This document shows, piece by piece, positions 1 to 11,769 of a stretch of 64,000 bases of DNA. The position numbers and the translations under genes are program-made. Each line of letters opens with the position of its first letter. The stretch's first letter is position 1. Source of the DNA: Aquatica leii (lineage: Eukaryota > Arthropoda > Insecta > Coleoptera > Lampyridae). The stretch covers positions 52,566,487-52,630,486 of the forward strand of contig CM069433.1 in the NCBI GenBank assembly GCA_035610365.1, given 5' to 3'. The notes under the pieces were generated by a model. That model worked only from the letters and a program-made list of their open reading frames with translations, ran no database searches and was not told where the DNA came from.

Positions 1-200
1 AGAATTTTGCCAATTGTTAGAAATTAAGAAAACTACGACGCCTCTTCATCCTCAATCTAATAGCAAGGTTGAACAGATGAATCAAACTATGGAAAAGTAT
101 TTAGTCAAAGTAATGTCCGAATACCAAAGAGATTGGGACCAGTACATGCACCTTTTCTTAATGTGGCTTAAATCAATTGAATTTGAGAACAGTTAGAAAT
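1..200 (+). mobile_element. Ty3/gypsy integrase 3' fragment (fossil)
   Basis: The translation contains TTPLHPQSNSKVEQMNQTM followed by a DWDQYMHLFL-type stretch, the end of the integrase core of Ty3/gypsy retrotransposons (the usual form is TTPLHPQSNGQVERMN). Only this tail lies in the window and it is broken. It stops where BEL/Pao sequence begins near 200, so one element probably landed in or replaced part of the other. No LTR is visible. Confidence 0.8.
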
Positions 201-204
201 TTGT

Positions 205-3200
205 TGCAGGTCGTTTTCCAAGGAACAGCCGTTCAAGTGTTAATCTCCATCAAAGTCAAACAGCAGTATATTTCAGTGCACAGTAAATTAAAAACAATAA
301 TTCAAAATAGGGTAATTTCTAGTGGCGTCGAGTCAGGTGCGTCAACAACGGGTTTAATAAGCGCAGTTGCACACTCAACAACCCCCTCCTCTCAGGTTAA
401 ATTACCTAATATTAACATTCCCATATATTCAGGGAAATATGAGGATTATAGATCTTTTATTGAGCTTTTTACATCATTAATACATGTTGATGGTCATTTG
501 AGCAAAGTTCAAAAATTTTTATATTTAAAGTCTGTTTTAAAAGATGAACCCTTATTAATCGTAAAAGATTTGCAGATAACCAATGCAAATTACGACGTTG
601 CTCTGGATTTATTAAAAAAAGATATGATAACAAACTTGTCACAATAAATTGTCACATTCGCGTATTAATGGAGGCTCAAATAACTAAGGGTAACCCAGTT
701 GCTTTAAGAGATTTTATTTTCAAAATAAAGCAAACTACAATGCTTTGGTTGCACTAGGTGTGCCTGCAAAGCAATGGGATCTTATTTTAGTATACATAAT
801 GTCTTCAAAATTAGATTTTAATAGACATAAAGCATATGAATTAGAAAGAGAACTACAGGCACTGCCAAGTTTTAACGAATTTCTCGAATTTGTTGAAAAA
901 CAATGTTTAGCTCTTGAAGCACTGGCAACCCCTGAACACCAGCAGAAGTTTGTTAAATCTAGTTATCATTCAATGTCTAGAGTTAATACAGATTATAAAG
1001 GAAAGTGCGCATGTTACGATTTAAGTTATCATCCTATATTTCGATGTAGTAAATTTTTAAAATATGATTTAACGCACAAACGAGAATTTGTTAAAAAAAA
1101 TAGGCTTTGTTAAACTGTCTTGGTTATAAATACACAGTTAGTGACTGTAAATCAGAAGGTTGTAGAATATGTAAAGGAAAGCATCACACTTTGCTGCATC
1201 AAGATAGAAGTCGTTAAGGAGATGAAGATCAAAATAAAGGAAAAGTCAACTATGAACAACAAAGGCATAAGGAATACATAAATATGGAAATTGATGTAAC
1301 TGCATCAACCTCATCGTCAGTAGCAACTACTTTGCTTGAAATAAATTCTACTCCATACTCTAGCACACATACTGTTGGCTACAGCATGGGTAAATTTAAT
1401 TGCTGATAATGGTTCTAAGGTTGAAGCTAGAGCACTTCTAGATTCAGGGTCGCAAAGTTCATTTATAACTTCAAATATTGCAAATAAGTTAAATTTCAGG
1501 AAAAATTCAACTAATATTCAGGTGTCAGGAATGGGACAAAGTGGTGTTCGTGTTTCAAACTTTATCAAAGTTATAATTGAGTCTCAGAAGGATCCAAGTA
1601 AAAGGATTTCGACAAGTTGTGGTATTTTAAAAAGAATTATTTGTCAACTGCCTTATGGTATCCCAAATTACATAAGTTTGGCCGATAAAAGTTTACACAT
1701 TTCTGATGAAATAGATCTTTTGCTAAGAACTGAAGTGTATTTTGACATAGTTCAAACTGGGCTGTTAAGGTTAAGCCAGAATCTTCCTGTCTTGCAAAAT
1801 AGTTTATTTGGGTGGGTTGTAGGAGGAAGTGTTCCTGATTTACATAATGTTTGGTCACATTTAAGCGTTGCGTTGTTTGTTCAGGGTCTTGATTTGGATA
1901 GTTTAATATCTCAATTTTGGAGATTGGAAGAAGTATCCAATAAAAAGCATATGTCTCCAGAGGATGAACTCTGTGAAAAACTGTATTCCTCTAGAACGAA
2001 AAGACTTGAATCTGGTGTATTCGAGGTTAGGTTACCTATTAAACCTAATCATGATGCTTCTTTCTTAGGCAACTCTCTTAACAAGGCTACTCAAACATTT
2101 TTATCGCTCGAGAAAAGGTTCAAAAAGGATGTTAAACTAAAAAAAGAGTATAAAGCATTTATTGATAAATATTTATTACTAAAGAAATTGAACAAGCTAC
2201 CGATTCAATGACAAGTAATAGGTATTATCTTCCTCACCATTGTGTAATTCGTAAAGATAAACTTACGACAAAATATTGTGTTGTTTTTAATGCGTCTATG
2301 AAAACCACCTCGGGGTTAAGTTTGAATGACATCATGCTTAAAGCGAGTTTGGTTCAGCCAGACTTATTTGATATTATTGCTAGATATAGGACTTACCGGT
2401 ACGTTATAACAAGCGATATACAAAAAATGTATAGGTGTATTAAGATTCATTCAGATGATCGGTTTTTACAAAACATAGTTTGGAGAGATGACCCAGCTGG
2501 TCCCTTACGCCATATTGAGCTTCAAACGGTAACATATGGAACTAACTGTGCTCCATTTCTTGCCACTAGAACCTTGGTCGAGTTGGCTAATAGAAATAAA
2601 TTTACCTTTTTGTTAGCGGCTGAAACTTTACTAAAACAAACGTACGTAGACGACGTGTTAGGTGGAGCAAATACTTTGGAATAGTTATATCAACTTCAAA
2701 GGGAGTTAAAGGAACTTCTAGAGCCTGCAGGATTCAACTTGCATAAATGGAATTCAAATGACAAAACGCTAGTTTCTTCTGTACAATCCGAAAGTTCTAA
2801 GGTTTTAGGTGTATCATGGAATCCCGTTTTCAATTCGTTTTTGATATGTGTACCAGATTTAGTCAAAAAAAAGACTTTCACGAAACGTGAAGTTTTAGGT
2901 ATAATTGCGCAGATATTTGATCCTATGGGTCTTATAGGTCCAGTGATTATTGTAGCAAAGATAATTATGCAAAGGTTATGGACATTAAAAATAGAATGGG
3001 AAGAATTTGTAACGGAGGATTTTTTAGTAGAATGGCTTAAATTTTACAACCATTTGCCTCGATTAAGAGACAATAGGCAATAAGGTTACATGTAATCTTG
3101 TTTACTTAAAATCTAGAGTTGCTCCACTCAAGACGGTGTCGTTGCCAAGATTGAAACTGTGCGGGTTTTTATTATTAACTCGTATGTGCAACAAGTTTAA

Positions 3201-4920
3201 AGCTTGCATGAATTTTACTTTTAATAAGGTTGTTTGTAACGTTTGTAGCCAACCGAGTGTCGGAAATTCAAGAGTTATCCGTTAATGTGAAGTGGAAACA
3301 TGTGTCGTCTGAGTTGAATACTGCGGATTACATCTTTCGCGGTCTGGATGCTGATAGTATAATAAATTGTAAGCCGTGGTGGGAAGGTCCACAGTTTTTA
3401 TCAGATTTTTCATGAAATGTAACTTCCGAAAGTAATAGTAAATTTGAAATTGATTCTTTGCCTGAACAAAAACAAGTATCGCATGTTCACACCAAATAGA
3501 AGTCAATTCCTCGGTTTTACTTAGGTTTTCGTAGTTTGTCAGAATGCAAAGATCCATTGCGTTTATGTTTAGATTTGTTGATAATTCAAAAAAGAATTCT
3601 TTAAAGGTTTATGGTTTTCTCTTAGTAGAGGAACTAAAACAAGCTTTGGCTCAAATATTTAAAGTCATTCAACTTGAACATTTTCATTAAGAAATCTCAT
3701 CTTTACAGAATGCTAGGCCATTAGCAAAAAGGATTTCGCTGGTATCGTTAAAGCCATTTCTTGATTCAAAAGGATTGTTGAGGGTTGGCGGACGTTTAAA
3801 AAATGCGCTGTTGTCATTTAATAGTAAACACCCAATCGTTTTGCCTACAAATTGTCAAGTAACTGAGTTGTTGATCGAACAAGAACATAAGTACTTGGGT
3901 TATACAGGTCCTCGTTCTGTACTTAATAGTTTACGACAACGTGTTTGGCCTATTCATGCTTTAAGACGCATTAAAAATGTACTAATGAACTGTATTAAAT
4001 GTCATCGATTTAAGGCAATTGTGTCCAAACAGTTAATGGGAAGTTTGCCCGTAGAGCGAACCCAATTAGTTCGTCCATTTTTTAATGTTTGCATTGATTT
4101 TGGTGGACTAAGTATCATTTAAGAAGGGTTTTGGGAAATGCTGTCTTATTATTGGAAGCTTTATCTACTGTTCTAGCTCAAATCGAGGCGATACTCAATT
4201 CCAGACCAATTGAATCTATGTCTAATTCTATCTCTGACTTGACTTGTTCAACACCAGATGATTTTGTTATAGGTCAAGCTTTAACTGCGTTTCCAGAAAG
4301 AGATGTAGTCAGTATTCCAGAAAATCGTTTAAACATGTGGCAACATTGTTCTAACTTGGGTCAAGATTTTTGGAAACGGTGGTGTTCTGATTATTTAAAC
4401 CAACTACAACATCGCCCAAAATGGATGTATTCAAAACCAAATTTAAAAATAGGAGATTTAGTTTTAGTGAAAGAAGACAACTTGCTTCCGCTCGAGTGGT
4501 GTCTTGCAAGAATAATAGATTTTAAGCCTGGACGTGATAACAAAGTCCGCGTAGTCAAACTTATCACTAATAATGGTGAATTTACTCGCCCCATAACAAA
4601 ACTATGCCCACTTCCTATATCTACTCATAATTTTGAGGACAATGCCTCAAAGGGGGGAGAATGTTGAATTAAAAAGTGTTTATTTATTTAAGACATATTT
4701 GCCACTTTTGATAGTTCATGTTATGAATTATTGTGCCGCAGTTTTTGTATAAATTTTGAATAAAAATCAATTTCTAAGGCCGTACTCCAAGAAACTTCAA
4801 TCATAATTAACACAGTCCACTGAAGATATGAATACCAGTACTACTTAGTGATTTTCTATTAAGTTCTACATTTATTATTATTCTAAGTTTATAATAAGTT
4901 AAAATAAACAAGTTGTCTCA
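205..4920 (+). mobile_element. BEL/Pao LTR retrotransposon, broken
   Basis: Parts appear in BEL/Pao order: gag (about 0.35-1.2 kb, with a PNINIPIYSGKYEDYRSF-like DUF1759 region and zinc-knuckle remnants), a retropepsin-like protease (about 1.4-1.9 kb, ALLDSGSQSSFI), reverse transcriptase (about 2.0-2.7 kb, YVDD), the Pao/RNase H region (about 2.75-3.4 kb), integrase zinc-binding domain (about 3.75-4.1 kb) and the integrase C-terminal domain (to about 4.67 kb). The frames are broken in roughly half a dozen or more places, so it is a dead, fairly old copy. A polypurine tract at 4649-4661 precedes a likely 3' LTR. The 5' LTR is not visible because the left side runs into gypsy sequence. Confidence 0.9.
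4662..4920 (+). repeat. Candidate 3' LTR of the BEL/Pao element
   Basis: A purine run (AAAGGGGGGAGA) ends at 4661 and is followed at once by TGTTGAATT, the usual layout of a polypurine tract and LTR start. The right boundary is a guess, near the CA at 4919-4920, because no 5' LTR is present for comparison. Confidence 0.5.
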
Positions 4921-5187
4921 AAAAAAATGAATAACAAATGATATATAAAAAAATGTTTGTTGTTGTAAAAAAATGTTTATCATTTTTTATAATACAAAAT
5001 AGTTTACATTGATTGTGTACCTATTTTCAATAAAACGTTTAACACAAAACACCATTTAAATGTACTAAAATAAATAGACAAACATAAAAATAAACTTAAT
5101 AAAGATTGAAGTTTGTTTGAATGCAACAGAATTAAATTTAGTAACAAAAAGCAAAACGGCGTTTCATACAACTCGTTCACTAATTCT
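4921..5187. other. AT-rich spacer
   Basis: Simple AT-rich sequence between two retroelement remnants. I see no gene or repeat structure. Confidence 0.5.
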
Positions 5188-5775
5188 TTAGCCAAACCAT
5201 TTAAAGCGTTTTGCAAATAAAATAATTTTTTGACGCCAGATGTTTTTTATTATTATCAATTGGTGCAACAAAAGTTTCATAGAAATTATTTCATTCGGAA
5301 ATGAGAAGTTCGGAATTGACAAAATCGCGAGTTTTACGTTATTTTCATTTCGAGGTTGATTTGAAGAAATGCTTGAATTGGCAAGTACCATTTTGTGTGT
5401 AAGGTTTTTTAAAATTGTCGTAGCTCGAATAATTAAATTAAAATATTGTTCTTTGAATATGTGTAATGATAAAGCCTCATCTGAATCAATCAATAGCACT
5501 TGGACTTGCACAAATAAGTTCTCATATTTGTTTATGGACTTAATTTGGTCTATTCTTGTAGACAACGTATCTATAAGTAGCTCATCAATTTGATCAACGT
5601 CAATAGAATTTAGAAAATCAAAACCATTTAATTCATTAATTGTTGAATTAATACTAGTTAACAGCGTTTTAGCATGTTTTGCTTTTACCATTTTAAATAC
5701 TGTAATTAAATGCGACGTACCAGACTTTAACTTTAAACTTTTTAACGTACTCGAAGCTAATATCGCAACTTCCAC
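5188..5775 (-). mobile_element. BEL/Pao gag remnant (fossil)
   Basis: The minus-strand reading has the helical, acidic N-terminal gag pattern of BEL/Pao elements (IDELLIDTLSTRIDQIKS, FKEQYFNLIIRA), then VKLAILSIPNFSFP, which resembles the start of DUF1759 (LPKLNLPTFSG). It is opposite in orientation to the pol piece that follows, so it comes from a rearranged or separate copy. Broken and without LTRs. Confidence 0.6.
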
Positions 5776-5835
5776 ATCCGTGTTCGAAATAAATTGGAGT
5801 CTAATCTACAAAACAACATGACTTTCAAAAGAAAT

Positions 5836-6690
5836 TTTCTTGTTTAATTATCCCAGAAATAACTCGCATTCTACCATTGAACACTTTTAGCAAATCAAAT
5901 TTTAATATTCCAAGTTCAATTACATTAGCTGATCATAACTTTAACCTGAGCGCCCTAGTAGATATTCTCATTGATGCTTCGTACTTCAATGACTAATGTG
6001 CTCAGGTCGTATTCTATTATTTTGCAAAAAACTTTATTTGGTTGGTAATAAGAGGTAATATGTCGACTTCCGAAAATTCCAATAAACGTAATTTGATTAC
6101 GGTTTGTAGTTCTTTAATTTTTGACGATAATCTTAATGACACGTTAATTAAAATTTGGCAATTGGAAAATATTTTACCAAATGATAATCAATCTCTATTA
6201 TCAAGAGAAGAAAGATTTTGGGAGCAGCATTTTTTGAGAATAGTAAAACGTAATGAAAATGAAAGGTTTGTGATTTGTATCCCCCTTAATTCTAACCTTA
6301 CTCGCTTAGGCGAATCTAAAAAAATTGCGTTATAACGATTTTTTTGTTTAGAGAAAATATTATTTAAAAACCCACAAATTCGTGGTAAATACGTTAATTT
6401 CATTCAGGAGTATAGGAAATTAGGACATATGATTTAGATAAATATTAATCAAATTTCTTACGCAAAAATATAAACTTCCGACAGTTTATTCTTTATTATT
6501 ATTTACCACATCATTCAATTACAAAATCTCAATCTCTAATCAGCAAACTGCGTGTAGTTTTTGGTGGTAGCACTAAAACAGAATCAAACGTGTCTATTAA
6601 CGACACGCAAATAGTTGGTCCAGTCATACAGGCCGATTTATTTTCCATCCTGTTGAGACTTAGATGCCGTTATTTTCTTAGTGGTGATTA
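5836..6690 (+). mobile_element. BEL/Pao protease-to-reverse-transcriptase remnant (fossil)
   Basis: Plus-strand readings match, in order, the region after the BEL/Pao protease (SSITLADHNFNLSALVDILI), the linker (IKIWQLENI, ERFWEQHFLRI) and the start of the reverse transcriptase (YYLPHHSI, LRVVFGGSTKTE, GPVIQADLFSILLRLR). It is clearly a different copy from the element at 205-4920. Broken in several places. Confidence 0.8.
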
Positions 6691-7139
6691 AGCTGTTGGT
6701 AAGTGATCGCACTTCAATCTAGTGTAAAGTTTACGTTTTACCGTAAAAGCAATACTATTGTAGAGGAATAGTAAAAGTAAAAGTCCGGAATGTTTTACTA
6801 AGTAGTTTTGTATGTTCTTTGTTTTGTATTTTAAGTATAATCCTCGTTGCTTTTTTTACAATATGAACGTTTTATGTGCTCTTGTTAAGAATTTCTATTC
6901 ATTTATACAATACGATATATAAAAGTAAAAATATGCAAAATATATAGTTCTAACAACTTCTAAAGCAAAACCATAACGGAGTTTTTTAAGAAGAGTAGAG
7001 ACATTACGTTAGCATCAAGAGAGAGTTGTATCTAATTTTACACACAATATTTTAATTGTTTCAACTTTATTTGTTTATTTAGAGTAAATTGCAATATTTT
7101 TTTTAACGTTATTAAGTATCAAATAGTACTATATCTTAT
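6691..7139. other. AT-rich, no feature seen
   Basis: No coding pattern or clear repeat. Confidence 0.4.
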
Positions 7140-7243
7140 GCCCGGTTGTATCAAGCAAAGTTAATTATGTGCTTAGCCGATGCCGTTGTTAACTACGTTG
7201 TTGGTTCATGTGATTTTGTACTTGATGACCAATACAACCGGGC
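7140..7243. repeat. Short inverted-repeat element (MITE-like)
   Basis: GCCCGGTTGTAT at 7140-7151 is perfectly inverted at 7232-7243 (ATACAACCGGGC), enclosing about 80 bp. The 104-bp unit stands out from AT-rich surroundings by its GC-rich ends. The short open frame over it reads through both arms and is not a gene. Confidence 0.55.
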
Positions 7244-8389
7244 CTTAGTCCGTTGCTTTGCTAAGTTCATATTTTGTGTTATATGTGCGTTACTGTTTTA
7301 TCAAATATTTAGTGTCATCAGCATACTACATAAATGTTAGTTAGAAGATCATCTTTGTATAAGGTAGAAAAGCTTTTAAATTAAATATAAAAAATAATTT
7401 AGTTACTAAGTTAAGTGATACGTGTATAAACACAGAATATGATATATGGTTTATATAACGTTGACAACATTTCAATTTTAATACATATGCGGTTTAGAAT
7501 ATAGTTTATAATAAACACAACAAAATAAAATTTTTATTACATTAAAATACGATACAAACAAAGTAAGAAAATATAACTTTATTAAAGCTTAATCGATATC
7601 CTAAAATGTGTTATGTATTTACATACATAAAACCATTGATGTGGAAACTGATGCTTCTACTATGTTAATTCAATTTCTTTGACTTTGACGTTTCAGATCG
7701 TGCCCGATCTATAAACTATTCCTAAGTTTAGGTGTATTCTACAACATATGGTTTTATCGTCTCATTTCAATAATGGATATAAAAAAACATGAATTGTGTT
7801 TGTTCTTATAAAGAATATATTTTTAATAAAGCCGTAACTATAAATTAATTCTTATCGTCTTTTGAGTTGTTTATTGAGTCAAGTGTTCATTCGTACTTGA
7901 AAATTTAAAATTTTAAATGTTTTTTTCATTCATTCATTTTTCATTATTATGAGTCAAACTCGAGACTTATTTTTATAGTTACAAAAATTTCAGTACTTTT
8001 ACATTATATGACAAGATTTCAAGTAAACTATTAGAAAGTAACACGCTCTAATTTTTTATATAATGAAAAGACAATCTTGTTAACCACCCGCATAAAATAT
8101 TTTTGTCTTGTAAAAGTCTATTTGTAAAGTAAATACTATCTATTAGTTGTATTTCTTTTTTCAGTACTAGATTAAAATTATAAGCTCTATGATTTAAGTT
8201 TTAAATTTAGTTTTCACATTATAAATAAAAAAATGTTTTTCAATCAAAAAAAATTTTTGATTGTCCTGGTAGTAACTGACTAATGGAAGAAAGGAAAAAT
8301 GTGTTCTGTTTTATATTCAATGTCATTTATAAAAAATGTTTGCTTACAAACAATTGTAAGACGGAACGTGCTTTATTGCTCTAAACCAG
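7244..8389. other. AT-rich, no feature seen
   Basis: No gene, RNA or convincing repeat could be recognised over this 1.1 kb. Confidence 0.4.
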
Positions 8390-8997
8390 CGTTTCTCAAA
8401 GTGTGCTCCGCGGAGCCCTAGGGTTTCGCAGAGTGTTTTTAGGGGCTCAGCGAGCAAATACATGAAAAAAAAATTAATAGTCACGCGTAAGCTTAAAACA
8501 AGTAATATTTAATTTTTAAAATGTTTGTCGTACATGTACTGCCTGCTTTGTTTTGTATAGGTAGATGTTAATTTGGTACCGATACCAGTAAACAATACTA
8601 AGTGCTTTTAATGCTACATCGAAAATTACAACACTTAAAATTTTAAGAAAAAGCTTAAGTATTTAACTTTTTTTGTTAAAAACCATAAAAAATTGAATTT
8701 ACTAAATATTTTTTAAATTTACTAAAATTTGTCAAAGTAATCTACCAACATGAACAAATTTCTTCTGACAGCAATGATTGTTTTCAGGGTTACCAGTCAA
8801 CATTTGTCTGCGTTAATAAATGGCAGTGCGTCATAGTTATTTATGTTTTATGAGCGATGCGTTATCAATTGTTTGCAATGAAGCTTTGACTTAATCCAGA
8901 AATCATTAAAAAACCACGTACGTTACCATCAACTTCACTAAGTACAGAATCAAAGCCTGAGCCTTCTAGTTCAGGTACTAGTAGATTACATACCGAG

Positions 8998-9096
8998 GCG
9001 GAAAGTATTCCATTTCTGTCGAGAGAACTATAGTTTACCGAGAGGCATAGCCTCGAGGTGAACTAGTTCTCGAGACAAATGGAACACTTTTGCCAA
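8998..9096. repeat. Fold-back repeat inside the hAT
   Basis: Imperfect arms (ATTCCATTTCTGTCGAGAG against the complement of CTCGAGACAAATGGAAC) surround a GC-rich centre, CGAGAGGCATAGCCTCGAGG. It lies where the hAT transposase is interrupted. Confidence 0.55.
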
Positions 9097-9447
9097 GGTT
9101 TGTATACAATTTTATTCACAATCAGCCATTAAATAAAATAAATAACATAAAACTAATAAAAAATGAATGAAAACCTACTTCCAAAATATTATCGTTTATT
9201 TCGGTAAAATATTAACACATAGTAGGCACTTCACAATTGACATATACGTATTTAATTTATGATTGTCATTTTATCAAATTAGTTAAAACAAAACACACAC
9301 AAATTACAGGTTCGGAAAGTGTACATTACTGAGAGTGAGGTTTCATTACATACTCGTTTTTTTAACCATGGAAACCGCTCACTTACCAACCCTTAAGAGG
9401 TTCGGAAAACTGTACGTTACTAACTGAGTGTGAATAATAGTTATTTG

Positions 9448-9565
9448 TATCACTAGTCCAGAAAGTGCTATTTTGCGAGTATGAGCTTATTTGTAGGCCG
9501 AGGTGAAGCCGAGGCCTACAAAAAGCGAATACTCGCAAAATACTTTTAGGACGTGTGATACACAA
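9448..9565. repeat. Fold-back repeat with GC-rich centre
   Basis: The arms TGTATCACTAGTCCAGAAAG and the complement of CTTTTAGGACGTGTGATACA enclose further inner arms (TTTTGCGAGTA/TACTCGCAAAA) and a centre GTAGGCCGAGG...CCGAGGCCTAC. Nearly the whole 118 bp can fold on itself. Confidence 0.7.
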
Positions 9566-9738
9566 CATTTTTTGTGTTGACCTTTATAGTATAAATTATT
9601 TAAAAGCAGTTATTTACGTACCGATTTTTAATAAAATTTAATAACATATGTTGATAAAACTGAAACCTGTAATGACGAAATACAATTGTTTTTTAAATTA
9701 ATTTGACAATTACATAATAATATTACAATTTCATTGAT

Positions 9739-10035
9739 ATGAAAATAAAACCAATGTTGTGTTTAGCAATTGTAAGATATAAGCAAATTTGTTAAATTTG
9801 TCTAAAACAATTTTTGTTAGTGCTACTCTAAACAACAACGCAGATAATAGTGTTTGTTAATAAATTTGACATATTGACAGATGACGTTTATTTAATTAAT
9901 GATTACTAGTGCCAACTTTTAGTTATAAAATTCTACTACACTTTACCGGCCTAGGCCGGAAAAGTAAAATTTCCGGCCGATTATGATGCCTGTAAAATAC
10001 GTCAAAACGAACGGAAGCACAAAAAATATTTTTCA
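9739..10035. repeat. Dispersed repeat, copy 1 (palindrome CCGGCCTAGGCCGG)
   Basis: About 290 bp that recurs in the same orientation at 59128-59415. Shared landmarks are AAGATATAAGCAAATTTGTT, GTTATAAAATTCTACTACAC and the palindrome CCGGCCTAGGCCGG, followed by GTAAAATTTCCGG and ATTATGATGCCTG. It forms the right part of the insertion in the hAT. Confidence 0.8.
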
Positions 10036-10709
10036 TTACTATTATTATGAGATTTTTAGAGTGTTCAGAAGCAAACACCTTAATTATGCTAGAAAGAAGT
10101 AATACGCGTTCTTTAGTACGTCAATCATCTTTAAATAAACCTCATGAAACACAAAAAAAGAGAAAGTATGACGAAAATTACATAGCTTTCAGATTTATGT
10201 ATGCCGATAATTGTTCTCAATGTGTTTAGTGTAACAAAATTTTGGCAAACAGTTCTATGTTTCTTGCAACAATGCTTCGTCATTTTTAATCTTTGCATCC
10301 AGAATACAAAAATACGACTGCAGAATTTTTTTCCTGAAACGAGAAAGTCTTTTAAAAACAAACAACTTTATACCTCAAGCATCACAGACTGTTAACAAAA
10401 ATGTTAACTTCCTACATTTTTTCGTCGCTGGAGAGGCTCGCACAATAGCAGAAAAGCTCATAAAACCGTGTGCAATTGACATGGTAAAATGTATGTTAGA
10501 CGAAAAGTCGGCTAAACAACTGTCCATGATACCACTTTTGAATAATACAGTATCTCGCCGCATAAAAATCTCGTAGATAACATAAAGTCTGAGCTATCAT
10601 CTCCTCTGATGTCTTTAAGTTTCTCTACAAATGGACGAATCCACTGATGTAGCAGGACTAGCAGTATTGTTGGTATTTTGCCATTTAGGGAGTTTTACAA
10701 AAATCAAAA

Positions 10710-10994
10710 TTAATAGTAATCTAATGATGCAAGGTCAGGGTTATATAGTAAATGTAACATCAATTCCCATCCAATCTCCAATAATTTTTGAAGAGTGACA
10801 AAATATTGAACAATTCTGGCCGTTTCTTGTCGATCGCTGCATTTAATTTGTTCAATTGTTGAACTATCAAATTGATTGTTTAGTTTTTTGTAATCTGATG
10901 TAATAACACCATGCCTTTTCAATTTCAATAAATCGACAGCAAAAATTTGTTTAGTTGATATTAGCTTTCGAAATGGTTTGTGATAGCTCATCAT
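10710..10994 (-). mobile_element. mariner-like transposase fragment
   Basis: The minus-strand reading VTLQKLLEIGWELMLHLLYN followed by PDLASLDYY closely follows the mariner C-terminal signature (TLQKLLELGWEVLPHPPYSPDLAPSDYHLF). The third catalytic Asp would be in LDYY. Upstream residues (ITSDYKKLNNQF) fit the usual YCQQLDRL stretch. Only about 95 residues remain and the first two Asp regions are missing. No terminal repeats are seen. Confidence 0.7.
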
Positions 10995-11769
10995 GCCTAG
11001 ACCATGATTATTTTTAATTCACGGCATTGTAAACGATGTACATCATCACACTAGCGTCAATTGTTTTTAAAAATATCAAATTTATTGCGTTTAAGATACA
11101 AACCGCAAGCGTCGATGCGCTACGTTAGATAAATGTTCTTTAATTTGTGTGGAATCCAAATATCAAGTTCTTTAACATTTTATACGTTTTCCTTGCAATT
11201 ATTGTATAGATATACAACGATCGGACTCGATGATGGCTTTGATTTAGTTAAAAAAACCTGGTTAACCTGAACGTTGTTTATCTTTATTTGAAAAATCTTC
11301 AGACCAAAATTTGTCAATTCAATTTTTGCACTGTCTTTCTTATTCATCATATTTATCACGTAACTTTTTTATAGCTAACAAAAAAGTAAAATATGACAAA
11401 AATGCTTGTTTTTGTACTTCATGTGCAAATTGACCTAATAACTTTTAGCAAAATACGCTCAATTGAATTCTAAACCAAAGTGACATCTAACAAATGACAA
11501 AATAAAAAATATTATAATTGATAAAAAAAATCATTCATTATTGGTTGTGTAAATTATATAAATAAAAACATAAAAACCAATGTCAAACTAATATGTAATT
11601 ATAAGTTAGACGTGTTAGATGTTAGATGTGTAGGCATCATCAGATAACTAGTTAGCACTAACGCACGTGGATCAGAACAAAATTGTGCAAATTGTATAAA
11701 TACACCATTTAAATAGATAACTTTACTACATAATTTAACAAACTAATGTATGTACGTGTAATGTAGATC

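Larger units (their letters stand above)
8390..10690 (+). mobile_element. hAT transposon (ZBED5-like transposase), broken and interrupted
   Basis: CAGCGTTTCTCAAAGTGTGC at 8390 has the form of a hAT 5' terminal repeat. A degraded N-terminus (IIKKPRTLPSTSLSTESKPE, 8905-8970) is separated from the rest of the transposase by about 1 kb of other repeats (8998-10035). The protein resumes at about 10090 with KKRKYDENYIAF, a BED-finger-like C..C..H stretch, IAEKLIKPCAIDMVKCML, LLNNTVSRRI and LQMDESTDVAGLAVLLVF, all typical of the ZBED5/FAM200 group of hAT transposases. In-frame stops and frameshifts are present (for example the TAG at 10228-10230 after SQCV). The catalytic half beyond the DEST motif and the 3' terminus are not seen, so the copy is dead. 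Confidence 0.8.
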
